From the NCBI GenBank assembly GCA_031290985.1, contig JARLJW010000018.1, positions 1-64,000 of the forward strand: a DNA stretch of 64,000 bases, in the 5' to 3' direction. The DNA comes from Verrucomicrobiia bacterium. Lineage in GTDB: Bacteria > Verrucomicrobiota > Verrucomicrobiia > Limisphaerales > UBA11358. Below the pieces are notes generated by a model. It did no database searches, was not told where the DNA came from, and saw nothing but the letters and a program-made list of their open reading frames with translations. The position numbers and the translations under genes are program-made. This document shows, piece after piece, positions 42,592-50,307 of the stretch. Each line of letters starts with the position of its first letter. Positions within the stretch are counted from its first letter, which is position 1.

Positions 42592-43868
42592 GCCCCGACT
42601 TTATCCGCCGCCACGCGACAAGTCAGCCGAAATTTTCCCGAGGCCGCCGGGACGAGCGTGGTCATCGCCTCCGCCGGGATCGCGGTGCGGGTTTGTAACA
42701 GCGTGGCGAGGCGCGCGGTCACGGCGTTCAAGGTTTCTTCGGTCGGCGGGGTGGTGTCCGGGATGAAGCGGAGCGCGCCTTCACCGTCCGCATGTTGCCG
42801 CAGTTCGTAGTGGGCGATGCCCGCCGCGCCGGCGAAGCACTGGTCCACCTGCCACGTCGTGACGCGCGAGCCATCGGCGGCGGTCAAGGCATCACGGATG
42901 CGGCCGTGCACGATGAAGTTGTTCCCGTAGGGCTGCACGCGGCGTTCCGCGAGGTCGCCGATGCGATAGCGCAGCAGCGGCATGAAATCGTTGCTCAAGG
43001 TCGTGACCACGAGGTCGCCGATGTTGCGGGCGTCGAGGTCGGTGATCTCCAAAAAGGCCGTGTCGTAGCTCTGTTTCATCTCCCCGCGTTCGTTTTCCAT
43101 GAGCAGATGACCCGTCTCGGTCGAGCCGTACAGGTTGAACACCGGCACGCCGAACACGCGCGTCAAAATGTTCCGGTGCACGACGCTGGTGAATTCGTAG
43201 CTGCACAGAATGAACTTCAACGAGGGAAATTTGATCCCGCGCCGCTCGCAATACAGCGCGAACCACGCGGCATGGACCGGGTCGGCATCGAGAAAAACCG
43301 GCGACCACTCCGTGATCTCCTGCGCCATCCGCGCCAACTCCGCCTCGCTGATCAAAAAGGGCAGGCGCGCCAGGTTGACGAACAGGGACTGGTTGATGAC
43401 GCGCTGTTCGCGCGACATCCAGACCGTGGGGCAGGTCAGGCCGTTGCAGGAGGGCGAGGTGATGGTCGCGCGGCGGGCATCCGGAAATTCATCCAGAATT
43501 TTGGCCACGACGGCGTTCAGCCGCAGGGCGCGCTGTTCCTGCGCATCCCACCAGCCGCGCCCGAAGATGACCGGCAACCGGTCGGACGTGGTGCCGGAAG
43601 TGTGTTCCAGCTCGATGAGGTTTTGTTCCTGCAAGGCTTCGAGGGAGGCGGATTCGCCGAGGAAATTGCGCGGGAAATTTTCCCGCATGGCGGTTTTGGC
43701 GAGCAGCGGGAGTTTTTGAAAACATTCGGGGCCGGCCTCCTGACAGTCCGCCTGCGCGAGCAAGTCATGGTACAGCGGTGCTGCGCGCCAGCGCGGCAGC
43801 AGGGCGGCCAGTTGGGCGCGTTGACCCGCCTCATGGATGATTTCCGGTGTCGCCAGCATATCGGCCAA
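42588..43868 (-). CDS. Phenylacetate-CoA ligase-like AMP-forming enzyme (PaaK/CapK family)
   Basis: 426 residues. The adenylate-forming fold of the PaaK type: FQKLPLLAKTAMRENFP, the P-loop-like LEHTSGTTSDRLPVIFGRGWW, FNLYGSTETGHLL, 'GDLVVTTLSNDFMPLLRYRIGDLAERR' and a C-terminal domain (VHGRIRDALTAADG, VTTWQVDQCF). PaaK activates phenylacetate; CapK-like relatives activate other acids in polysaccharide pathways. No phenylacetate-pathway gene is nearby, so the substrate is open. Coupled by an ATGA overlap to the DUF1080 gene. Confidence 0.88.
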   Translation of the reverse strand: MADMLATPEIIHEAGQRAQLAALLPRWRAAPLYHDLLAQADCQEAGPECFQKLPLLAKTAMRENFPRNFLGESASLEALQEQNLIELEHTSGTTSDRLPVIFGRGWWDAQEQRALRLNAVVAKILDEFPDARRATITSPSCNGLTCPTVWMSREQRVINQSLFVNLARLPFLISEAELARMAQEITEWSPVFLDADPVHAAWFALYCERRGIKFPSLKFILCSYEFTSVVHRNILTRVFGVPVFNLYGSTETGHLLMENERGEMKQSYDTAFLEITDLDARNIGDLVVTTLSNDFMPLLRYRIGDLAERRVQPYGNNFIVHGRIRDALTAADGSRVTTWQVDQCFAGAAGIAHYELRQHADGEGALRFIPDTTPPTEETLNAVTARLATLLQTRTAIPAEAMTTLVPAASGKFRLTCRVAADKVGA

Positions 43869-44266
43869 TATACACTCGATTTTTCAAAAGCAAACCGCGT
43901 TCGCCCGCGGTTTTTACAGGGGGGATACTATAAAGTGCGTTCAAAGATGGCAGGACGAACACCTCTCCCCGACTCTCTCCCCATTTGGCCCCGGCCCCAC
44001 CAAACGCGGAGAGGGAGAAACGGTTGCCGCGTCCTGGCAAAAGGTGGCGTCTTGGTTCATGGGGTCAATGCGCGGAATCTTTTGGGGAAATCTCTCCCCG
44101 GCCCTCTGGGGAGAGGAACGCGTGGGGTTGTGTTCGTGAGGCGCGTTGGTCGCGGGTGTAATCCGGTCGCAGCAATTTACAAAGTGCAGGGCGGCTGGAC
44201 ATTTCACGCGGCCTGATTGACGAGGGTTGCTGCGCCCGGGACGGGCGCACTCCGCCAGCCGCGGGC
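43869..44266. other. Repeat-rich intergenic region
   Basis: About 400 bp with C/T-rich 'CTCTCCCC' blocks (43962-43984, 44092-44115) paired with nearby 'GGAGAGGG' to make hairpins, and the second copy of the 3'-end repeat at 44163-44253. No gene is credible here. Confidence 0.65.
44163..44253 (-). repeat. 3'-end hairpin repeat, copy 2
   Basis: Matches 2164-2259 over its whole length with few differences. The hairpin TGCGCCCG/CGGGCGCA is perfect (44231-44238 with 44242-44249). It begins 17 bp beyond the stop codon of the HtrA-like gene on the minus strand, the same geometry as copy 1. Confidence 0.75.
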
Positions 44267-45826
44267 TCATTTTTTTGCGTTCCAGACGGCGAGGGCGTCC
44301 GGTGAGCCCTGGGCGCGGACGCCGTTGTCCGTGAGGATGTCATCCGTGGCGGCCAGCATCTGGGCGCGGGGGAAAAGCATCGTCTCGGAGTACCGGCCGA
44401 AGCATGCAATGCGGATGAATTCATCTTTGGAATCGCGCAATGTTTCCACGAGATGTTTCAGGTTCTTCACCGGGATGCCGTTCACGGATTTTACCACCTC
44501 CGACCGGGGATTGGAATAGCCCTGGGCGAGCTTGTGTGGGAAAAAGGGCGAGGAAATGACGACGAGCCGCTCGCCGGGAAACGCCGGCTGATCCGCCAGG
44601 CGCGTGACCAGCGGGTTGCCGGCCGTGCTCTCGCGGGCCAGGAACGCGCCGGCATATTTTGTCCGCAGATAACCGCCGAGGAAATCCCCGGTCAGCTCGG
44701 AAAACACGAGCGGTCCGCAGATGAAATACGAAGGATAGGCGCCGCCGCCGAGTTCCGGAATCAGCCGGGGATACTCCGCCGACACCGGGAGGTTGATGGT
44801 CTGCTCCTTGCCGGCGCGGAAAATGGTGAGCGGAACGGTGCCGTTGGTGGCGATGTGCTGGATGTCATACAGGAAACTCACGCGCAGATCGCCGCCCACG
44901 CTGATCATGCCCTGGTCATCCACCGGGGCGGTGCCAATCTTGCTGATGACATCCCATTCTTTGAGCGGGTAGTCGTCATTGGTCTGGCGGGGCCGGTGCA
45001 CGACCATGCCCGCCGCGCCGGGCGGCAGGTTCAGGAACGACCGCAGCGCGGGATTTTCCAGCGTCTGCAAGGCATCATACATGGCCGGCTTGCCGTCGTA
45101 TTTGCCGTCCGCGATGTCCGCCAGGAAGAGGTCGATCTCCTCGTTGGGGATGATGTAACCGATGTTGTCGGCTTCATTCAAACGGCTGAAGGTGAGCCCG
45201 ATCATCTTGTCGCCCGCGACCGCCGGTCCGCCGCTGTTGCCGGGGTTGATGGCGGCATCGATCTGGATGCGCAGGCCGGACACGGGGTAGCTGTAGGCCG
45301 TGAATTCCACGCGCGAGACGATGCCCTTGGTGATGGACAGGCTGGTGCCGCCTTCGGGAAAGCCGTAGGTCAGGACCGTGTCCTTGATGCCCGGCAACAC
45401 GGTGGCCCGCGCGAGCGGCGCGTGCGTGTCGAAAAACTTCTCGTCATCGAGCTTCAACACCGCGAGGTCGATGCCCGGGGCGAGGTATTCCACCGTGGCG
45501 GAAATCTTGTCGCCCGCCTGGTTGGCCTGGATCTGCACCTGGCTGGCGTAATTGACCACATGCGCGTTGGTGAGGATGCGTTTGCCCTCGATCACCACGC
45601 CGCTGCCGGTCTGTTCCTCGGGCGATTGTTTGGTCCACGGCTTGTACAGATCGGGATAACGCACGGTGGAGAAGATTTTCACCACGGAATTCTCAATGAC
45701 GCCGGAGGCCGCGGTGGCGTTGGTGGTGACCGGCGTGGCCGGCGGTTCGGCCGCGGACACGGAGAGGCAGGTGAGCAAACAGGCACCGGCCAGCCACCGG
45801 CCGGCCCGCAGGGAGAGCAATTGCAT
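44267..45826 (-). CDS. HtrA/Deg-like serine protease with PDZ domains
   Basis: About 519 residues from ATG 45826 (MQLLSLRAGRWLAGACLLTCLSVSAA, a signal peptide); the frame opens 18 codons earlier. The trypsin-like domain has GSGVVIEGKRILTNAHVV (His), APGIDLAVLKLDD (Asp) and DAAINPGNSGGPAVAGDKMIGLTF (Ser), so all three catalytic residues are present. It is followed by two PDZ-type regions (GAAGMVVHRPRQTND...LKEWDVISKIGTAPV; SEVVKSVNGIPVKNLKHLVETLRDSKDE). Probably periplasmic quality control. The large C-terminal half and sequence style are closer to the Deg9/plant-type group than to E. coli DegP. A 3'-end repeat follows the stop. Confidence 0.9.
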   Translation of the reverse strand: MQLLSLRAGRWLAGACLLTCLSVSAAEPPATPVTTNATAASGVIENSVVKIFSTVRYPDLYKPWTKQSPEEQTGSGVVIEGKRILTNAHVVNYASQVQIQANQAGDKISATVEYLAPGIDLAVLKLDDEKFFDTHAPLARATVLPGIKDTVLTYGFPEGGTSLSITKGIVSRVEFTAYSYPVSGLRIQIDAAINPGNSGGPAVAGDKMIGLTFSRLNEADNIGYIIPNEEIDLFLADIADGKYDGKPAMYDALQTLENPALRSFLNLPPGAAGMVVHRPRQTNDDYPLKEWDVISKIGTAPVDDQGMISVGGDLRVSFLYDIQHIATNGTVPLTIFRAGKEQTINLPVSAEYPRLIPELGGGAYPSYFICGPLVFSELTGDFLGGYLRTKYAGAFLARESTAGNPLVTRLADQPAFPGERLVVISSPFFPHKLAQGYSNPRSEVVKSVNGIPVKNLKHLVETLRDSKDEFIRIACFGRYSETMLFPRAQMLAATDDILTDNGVRAQGSPDALAVWNAKK

Positions 45827-45873
45827 AAGTGTGGCGATGCTAAAGAACGCCCCGGATTGGCGCAAAGAAAATG

Positions 45874-46962
45874 TCACCACGCGCGGGCGTACTGCGGCGG
45901 GGGCGGCAGTTTGTGGCCGAGCGCCTTCGCGGCGTGCACCGGCCAGTAGGCATCGACGAGAAATTGCCGGGCGAGCAGCACGAGGTCGGCCTTGCCGCTG
46001 CGTACGATGTCATCCGCCTGCTTCGGTTCGGTGATGAAACCGACGGCGGCAGTCGGGAGGTTGGCACCGTGCCGCACTTTTTCCGCGAACGGCACCTGGT
46101 AGCCGGGCGCGACCGTGATCTTGGCGTCCGGCACCACGCCGCCGGAGCTGCAATCCATTAAATCCACGCCTTCGGCCTTGAGCAATTTTGCCAGCGCGAT
46201 GCTGTCTTCGATCTGCCAGCCGCCTTCCTTCCAATCGATCGCCGAGATGCGGACGGCCAGCGGGAGATGATCCGGCCAGACCCGGCGGACGGCCCGGGCT
46301 GACTCCAGCAACATGCGGGTACGGTTTTCGAAACTGCCGCCGTACTGGTCGGTGCGGTGATTGCTGAGGGGCGAGAGGAATGAGCTGAACAGGTAGCCGT
46401 GCGCCGCGTGCAGTTCCAGCCATTGAAAGCCGGCGGTCAGCGCCCGTTTGGCGGTGGCCACGAAATCATTTTGCACGCGGGCGATGTCCGCCGCCGTCAT
46501 GGAGCGCGGAACCTTGGTGAGATCGCCGCCAAAGGCGATGGCGCTGGGGGCGATGGTTTCCCAGCCGCCCTGCGCGGCGGACAGATGCGCGCCGCCGTTC
46601 CACGGCAGGGCGGCGGAGGCCTTGCGCCCGGCGTGGGCGATCTGGATGCCGGCGACTGCGCCGTGCGATTTCATGAACGCCGCGATCCGCGCCAGCGGTT
46701 CGATGTGCTGGTTCGACCACAAGCCGAGGCAGCCGGGCGTGATGCGGCCTTCGGGCGCGACCCCGGTGGCCTCCACGATGACCAGGCCCGCGCCGCCGAC
46801 CGCGCGCGACCCGAGATGCACGAAATGCCAGTCGTTTGCGAAGCCATCCGTGGCGGAGTACTGGCACATGGGCGAAACGCCGATGCGGTTGCGCAAGGTG
46901 ACGGAGCGGACGGTGAGCGGTGAGAACAGGTGCGGGCCGGGGTCCTTCAAATCATTTTCCAT
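45874..46962 (-). CDS. Old Yellow Enzyme-type NADH:flavin oxidoreductase (YqjM-like)
   Basis: About 362 residues from ATG 46962 (MENDLKDPGPHLFSPLTV); the open frame to 47103 runs through intergenic repeats and is rejected. TIM-barrel FMN protein with the YqjM marks: TLRNRIGVSPMCQYSATDGFANDWH (the Cys that tunes the flavin), GIQIAHAGRKAS, the substrate-binding His pair in WLELHAAHGYLFSSFLSPLSNHRTDQYGG, and ENRTRMLLE. It reduces activated C=C bonds of enals, enones or nitro compounds. Likely roles are detoxification or oxidative stress. It lies 48 bp upstream of the HtrA-like gene in the same direction. Confidence 0.93.
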   Translation of the reverse strand: MENDLKDPGPHLFSPLTVRSVTLRNRIGVSPMCQYSATDGFANDWHFVHLGSRAVGGAGLVIVEATGVAPEGRITPGCLGLWSNQHIEPLARIAAFMKSHGAVAGIQIAHAGRKASAALPWNGGAHLSAAQGGWETIAPSAIAFGGDLTKVPRSMTAADIARVQNDFVATAKRALTAGFQWLELHAAHGYLFSSFLSPLSNHRTDQYGGSFENRTRMLLESARAVRRVWPDHLPLAVRISAIDWKEGGWQIEDSIALAKLLKAEGVDLMDCSSGGVVPDAKITVAPGYQVPFAEKVRHGANLPTAAVGFITEPKQADDIVRSGKADLVLLARQFLVDAYWPVHAAKALGHKLPPPPQYARAW

Positions 46963-47080
46963 AAGGACGTAGTAAATACCGCCAGATGCACCGATGTGCA
47001 AGGGACGAAGTTTGCCGCGTGGTCCGGGGTACAGGCGTACGACCACCGAGGGATAGGCGAGGATGGAGGATCGAAAAAAA

Positions 47081-47129
47081 TGAAAAGCGGAAACACTCAA
47101 CATTCAACATTCAACGCCGAACGTCGAAG
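47081..47129. repeat. ATTCAAC-type dispersed repeat, copy 2
   Basis: TGAAAAGCGGAAA, then tandem ACTCAA/CATTCAA units, then CGCCGAACGTCGAAG: the same block order as 34418-34473. Directly after it comes 'GATTGACGGTATTGGCGTACGG', a motif that recurs later in this region. Confidence 0.7.
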
Positions 47130-47274
47130 AACCTGCGATTGACGGTATTGGCGTACGGGGCCGAGCGCGGGGCGAGGATGGAGAATTGAGGATGGAGGAT
47201 GGAGGATGGCCGGGAAACAAGCGAGCAAGAGGATGACGATGAGGAAGATGCCAATCCCGACCGAGCAGAAACTT

Positions 47275-47325
47275 AAATTTGAGAAAAGGCCAATGAAAAC
47301 GCAAAAATTAAACCAGATTAAAGCA
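47275..47325. repeat. A/T-rich direct repeat, left copy
   Basis: Reads AAATTTGAGAAAAGGCCAAT, then GAAAACGCAAAAATTAAACC, then AGATTAAAGCA. It is nearly identical to 47525-47585 apart from a short duplication in that copy. The base composition differs sharply from the surrounding GC-rich DNA. Confidence 0.75.
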
Positions 47326-47524
47326 TGAATGTTGCGGGTGGCGGGTGACGAGGAATGAGCGATAAGCATGCACCCCGTCCAAGTGTTGGCAGCATTGTTT
47401 TTTGGGTAAGGATGCTTTGGTGGCAAGCGAAAGCGGTGTCGCCGCTGCGCTCTGCCACCGCACTCCAAGACGCGGCGGGTTGGCGGGGGGGCGGGTGAGA
47501 AAGGTGTCCGTTTTGGACGATGGG

Positions 47525-47585
47525 AAATTTGAAAAAAAGCCAATGAAAACGCAAAAATTAAACCAAATTAAACCAAGTTAAAGCA
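47525..47585. repeat. A/T-rich direct repeat, right copy
   Basis: Same sequence as 47275-47325 with an extra ten-base unit (AACCAAATTA followed by AACCAAGTTA). The two copies flank about 200 bp of GC-richer sequence. Confidence 0.75.
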
Positions 47586-47651
47586 CCGGCGTACGGCCAA
47601 TATGAATGACAAAGCTCGAATGTCGAATGACGGTACTTGCGTACGGGTGCG

Positions 47652-47674
47652 TGCCGCACGGGCAACCGGGGGCA
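47652..47674. repeat. 23-bp direct repeat, left copy
   Basis: TGCCGCACGGGCAACCGGGG plus GCA, identical to 47919-47941, 267 bp away. It follows a GTACTTGCGTACGGG motif. Confidence 0.75.
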
Positions 47675-47918
47675 ATCATATGGGTGAATCAGGCCCCTCT
47701 CTCCGGCTCTCTCCCCGTTGGGCGGGGCGAGAGGGCATATATTGCATCGCGGGTTATCCGAGGAGGGCGGATGGTCCGGACGATTGCGTGCGGGCGACGT
47801 TCCTGCAAGGTACTTGCGTGCGGCCACCAGGCCTGCGCTCCGGCACCGGACCGGACGCTTATCCGGGTAAATCCGACCTAATCCGACCACGGAATTTTTT
47901 AAAAATATGTAAGGGCGA

Positions 47919-47941
47919 TGCCGCACGGGCAACCGGGGGCA
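47919..47941. repeat. 23-bp direct repeat, right copy
   Basis: Identical to 47652-47674. It lies 67 bp past the stop codon of the carbamate kinase gene. Confidence 0.75.
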
Positions 47942-48007
47942 CAATCAATTAATTGAAACATGAGGTCGATTCGCTTCAATCGCTCTGCGGCGGTCAGCCG
48001 GCCTGGC

Positions 48008-48946
48008 TCAAGGCACGACGCGCGTGCCGGTGCGTCCATCCACGGCCGCCGAAAGCACTTCCGGGCAGGTGATGACGGCTTCGCGGCCGCCACCTTGGAT
48101 GAACTGCAGGCAGGCTTCGATCTTGGGCAGCATGGAGCCGGGCTTGAAGTGGCCTTGGGCGAGGTAGCGCCGGGCTTCGGCCACGGTCAACGTGTCCAGC
48201 GCCTGCTGGTCCGGCTGCCCGAAGTTCAGGAAAACTTTTTCAACGGAGGTGGAGATGACGAGGAGGTCGGCGTTGATTTCCTTGGCCAGCACGGCGGAGG
48301 CCAGGTCCTTGTCGATCACCGCCGGCACGCCGCTCAACATGCCGCGTTCATTCGCGATCACGGGAATGCCGCCGCCGCCGGCGGCCACCACGACATAGCC
48401 GTGCTCGGCGAGGTGGCGCACGACTTTGGATTCAATGATGCGGACGGGTTTGGGCGAGGCGACGACGCGCCGCCAGCCGCGCCCCGCGTCCTCCGCCATG
48501 GTCCACTGTTCGATGCGCATCCGCTCTGCCGCCTGCTCGCGGGTGTAGAATTCGCCGATGGGCTTGGAGGGTTTGGCGAAGGCCGGATCGTTCTGGTCAA
48601 CGAGGGTCTGGGTCACGATGGTGGCGACGGACAGTTGGACATCGCGCCGGCGAAATTCGTTTTCCAGCGCCTGCTGGAGCTGGTAGCCGAGCGCGCCCTG
48701 GGTGTCCGCCACGATGGAATCCAGCGGGACCTGATGCAACCGGCCGCGCGAGTGCTCGCTGCGCAGCAAAATGAAGCCCACCTGCGGCCCGTTGCCATGG
48801 GTGATGACGATGCGATAACCGCGCTGCAGCAGGTCGGTGATGTGCCGCACGGTTTCCACCACGGCGGCGTATTGATCGGACACGCTCTGATGTTGCGCAT
48901 CCTTGATCAAAGAATTTCCGCCGATGGCGATGACAACGGTTTTCAT
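48008..48946 (-). CDS. arcC: Carbamate kinase (YqeA/ArcC-like)
   Basis: 312 residues, the normal length. Catalyses carbamoyl phosphate + ADP to carbamate + ATP. Amino-acid-kinase fold with VIAIGGNSLIK at the N-terminus, ITHGNGPQVGFILLRSE, VVAAGGGGIPVI, 'VPAVIDKDLASAVLAKEINADLLVISTSVEKVFLNF' and the C-terminal HFKPGSMLPKIEACLQFI. It ends the minus-strand arm of the 48-62 kb cluster and lies 9 bp after the threonine ammonia-lyase gene. With a YgeW-type transcarbamoylase in the same cluster, its likely job is to turn carbamoyl phosphate into ATP during breakdown of an N-carbamoyl compound, like yqeA in E. coli. Confidence 0.95.
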   Translation of the reverse strand: MKTVVIAIGGNSLIKDAQHQSVSDQYAAVVETVRHITDLLQRGYRIVITHGNGPQVGFILLRSEHSRGRLHQVPLDSIVADTQGALGYQLQQALENEFRRRDVQLSVATIVTQTLVDQNDPAFAKPSKPIGEFYTREQAAERMRIEQWTMAEDAGRGWRRVVASPKPVRIIESKVVRHLAEHGYVVVAAGGGGIPVIANERGMLSGVPAVIDKDLASAVLAKEINADLLVISTSVEKVFLNFGQPDQQALDTLTVAEARRYLAQGHFKPGSMLPKIEACLQFIQGGGREAVITCPEVLSAAVDGRTGTRVVP

Positions 48947-48955
48947 GGGCGGGTC

Positions 48956-50167
48956 TCAAGGGTCGCCGAGGACAAAGCCCGCGTGGGTCAATTTCTCGCG
49001 CACGATCATAATATGCCCGGCATCGCGCGTTTCGATGACGCACCGCACGCTGACTTTGGTGATGTCATCGCTCGAGAAGGCGCGGTCGTGGGAGATTTCG
49101 AGGATGCTGGCGCCGGCATCGGCCAGCAGGCTGGCAAACCGGGCGAGCCCGCCGGGCCGGTCGCTGATGGTGGCCGTGAAATGGTGGATCCGGCCGTCGG
49201 ACGCCAGCCCGCGCTCGAGCACGCGGCCGAGAATCGGCGTGTCGATGTTTCCGCCGCTCAACGGGAGCACCACGTTTTTCCCCTGCAGCTCGGGCAACAG
49301 GCCGGCGAGGCAGGCGGCGAGCGGCGCGGCGCCCGCGCCTTCCACGACGGATTTTTCCAGTTCCAGCAAACGCAGGATGGCGAGGGCGATTTCATGTTCG
49401 TCCACCTGCACGGTTCGGTCCACCAGTCCGCGGGCGATCTGGAAGGCGTTCCCACCCACCTGGGCCACGCTCAAACCGTCGGCGAGCGTCGGCTGGATAT
49501 CCACGGTCACCGGCTGTCCCGCCTGCAGGGCGGCGGTGAAACCGGCCGCGCGCAGAGGTTCGACGCCGATGATTTTTACGTCCGGCTTCAAGGTCTTGAG
49601 GGCCAGGGCCACCCCGGCGATCAGGCCCGCGCCGCCGACGGGCACGACCACGGCATCCACCGCGGGCACCTGCGCCGCGATTTCCAAGCCGAGCGTGCCC
49701 TGGCCGGCGATGATATGGGGATGATCGTAGCCATTGATGTAAGTCAGCTTCCGCTTGGCGGAAATGATGTCCGCCTCGGCGCGGGCTTCGGCCAGGTCGT
49801 TGCCGATGAGGATGACCCGCGCGCCGAACCGCCGGCAATTGGTCACCTTGGACAGCGGGGCAAAGCGCGGCATCACGACGGTCACGGGGATGTGGAGCAG
49901 TTGTCCGTGATAGGCGAGGCCGAGCGCATGGTTCCCGGCTGAGGCCGCGATCACGCCGCGCCGCTGTTCCTCCGGGGCCAGCAACGCCAGGGCGTTGCGC
50001 GCGCCGCGTTCTTTGAAACTGCCCGTGCGCTGGAGATATTCCAGTTTGCAAAAGATGTTCATGCCCGTGGCTTCGGACAACGGGATCGAGGGCGGACAGG
50101 GAGATTGGTAGACGTGACCCGCGATCCGTCCGGCCGCTTCGCGAATGTTTTGGAAAGTCACCGGCAT
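48956..50167 (-). CDS. Threonine ammonia-lyase (IlvA/TdcB-like) with ACT domain
   Basis: About 403 residues from ATG 50167 (MPVTFQNIREAAGRIAGHVYQSP); another in-frame ATG lies 15 bp earlier. Fold-type II PLP enzyme: YLQRTGSFKERGARNALALL with the PLP lysine, IAASAGNHALGLAYHG, VVVPVGGAGLIAGVALALK and the C-terminal PLP-phosphate region VLPLSGGNIDTP. The last ~70 residues form an ACT domain (SDRPGGLARFASLLADAGASILEISHDR). This is the short, single-ACT form typical of catabolic threonine/serine dehydratases. In this cluster it could deaminate threonine, serine or a related amino acid such as 2,3-diaminopropionate. It is divergent from the YgfK-like gene and 9 bp upstream of carbamate kinase. Confidence 0.9.
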   Translation of the reverse strand: MPVTFQNIREAAGRIAGHVYQSPCPPSIPLSEATGMNIFCKLEYLQRTGSFKERGARNALALLAPEEQRRGVIAASAGNHALGLAYHGQLLHIPVTVVMPRFAPLSKVTNCRRFGARVILIGNDLAEARAEADIISAKRKLTYINGYDHPHIIAGQGTLGLEIAAQVPAVDAVVVPVGGAGLIAGVALALKTLKPDVKIIGVEPLRAAGFTAALQAGQPVTVDIQPTLADGLSVAQVGGNAFQIARGLVDRTVQVDEHEIALAILRLLELEKSVVEGAGAAPLAACLAGLLPELQGKNVVLPLSGGNIDTPILGRVLERGLASDGRIHHFTATISDRPGGLARFASLLADAGASILEISHDRAFSSDDITKVSVRCVIETRDAGHIMIVREKLTHAGFVLGDP

Positions 50168-50307
50168 AGCATCACTAATCATCGCGCGCCGGAAGTTGTC
50201 AACCGCAGACAGGCGGCTTACCAAAATATGCTTAGCACTCGCCAAGAACCGTGTGGGGCGGGGGCCGCGCGGGGCTCAGATTGATGCTGCTAGATTAGCT
50301 GCAGGTT

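Larger units (their letters stand above)
46963..48007. other. 1-kb intergenic region made of short repeats
   Basis: No credible gene. It holds an ATTCAAC repeat (47081-47129), GGATGGAG-type tandem blocks (47167-47210), a direct-repeat pair about 250 bp apart (47275-47325 and 47525-47585), C/T-rich hairpin blocks (47695-47735), a perfect 23-bp direct repeat (47652-47674 and 47919-47941), and several copies of a GGTACTTGCGTACGG-like motif. Open frames across it are short and read through repeats. Confidence 0.7.

Noticed and set aside
46963-48007. Possible CRISPR array, because of many short repeats
   Set aside because: Repeat units differ in sequence and spacing, there are no regular unique spacers and no cas genes nearby.
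47960-49942. A 660-residue plus-strand frame opposite carbamate kinase and the threonine ammonia-lyase
   Set aside because: It crosses two well-supported minus-strand genes and begins in the repeat-rich spacer; no family features.
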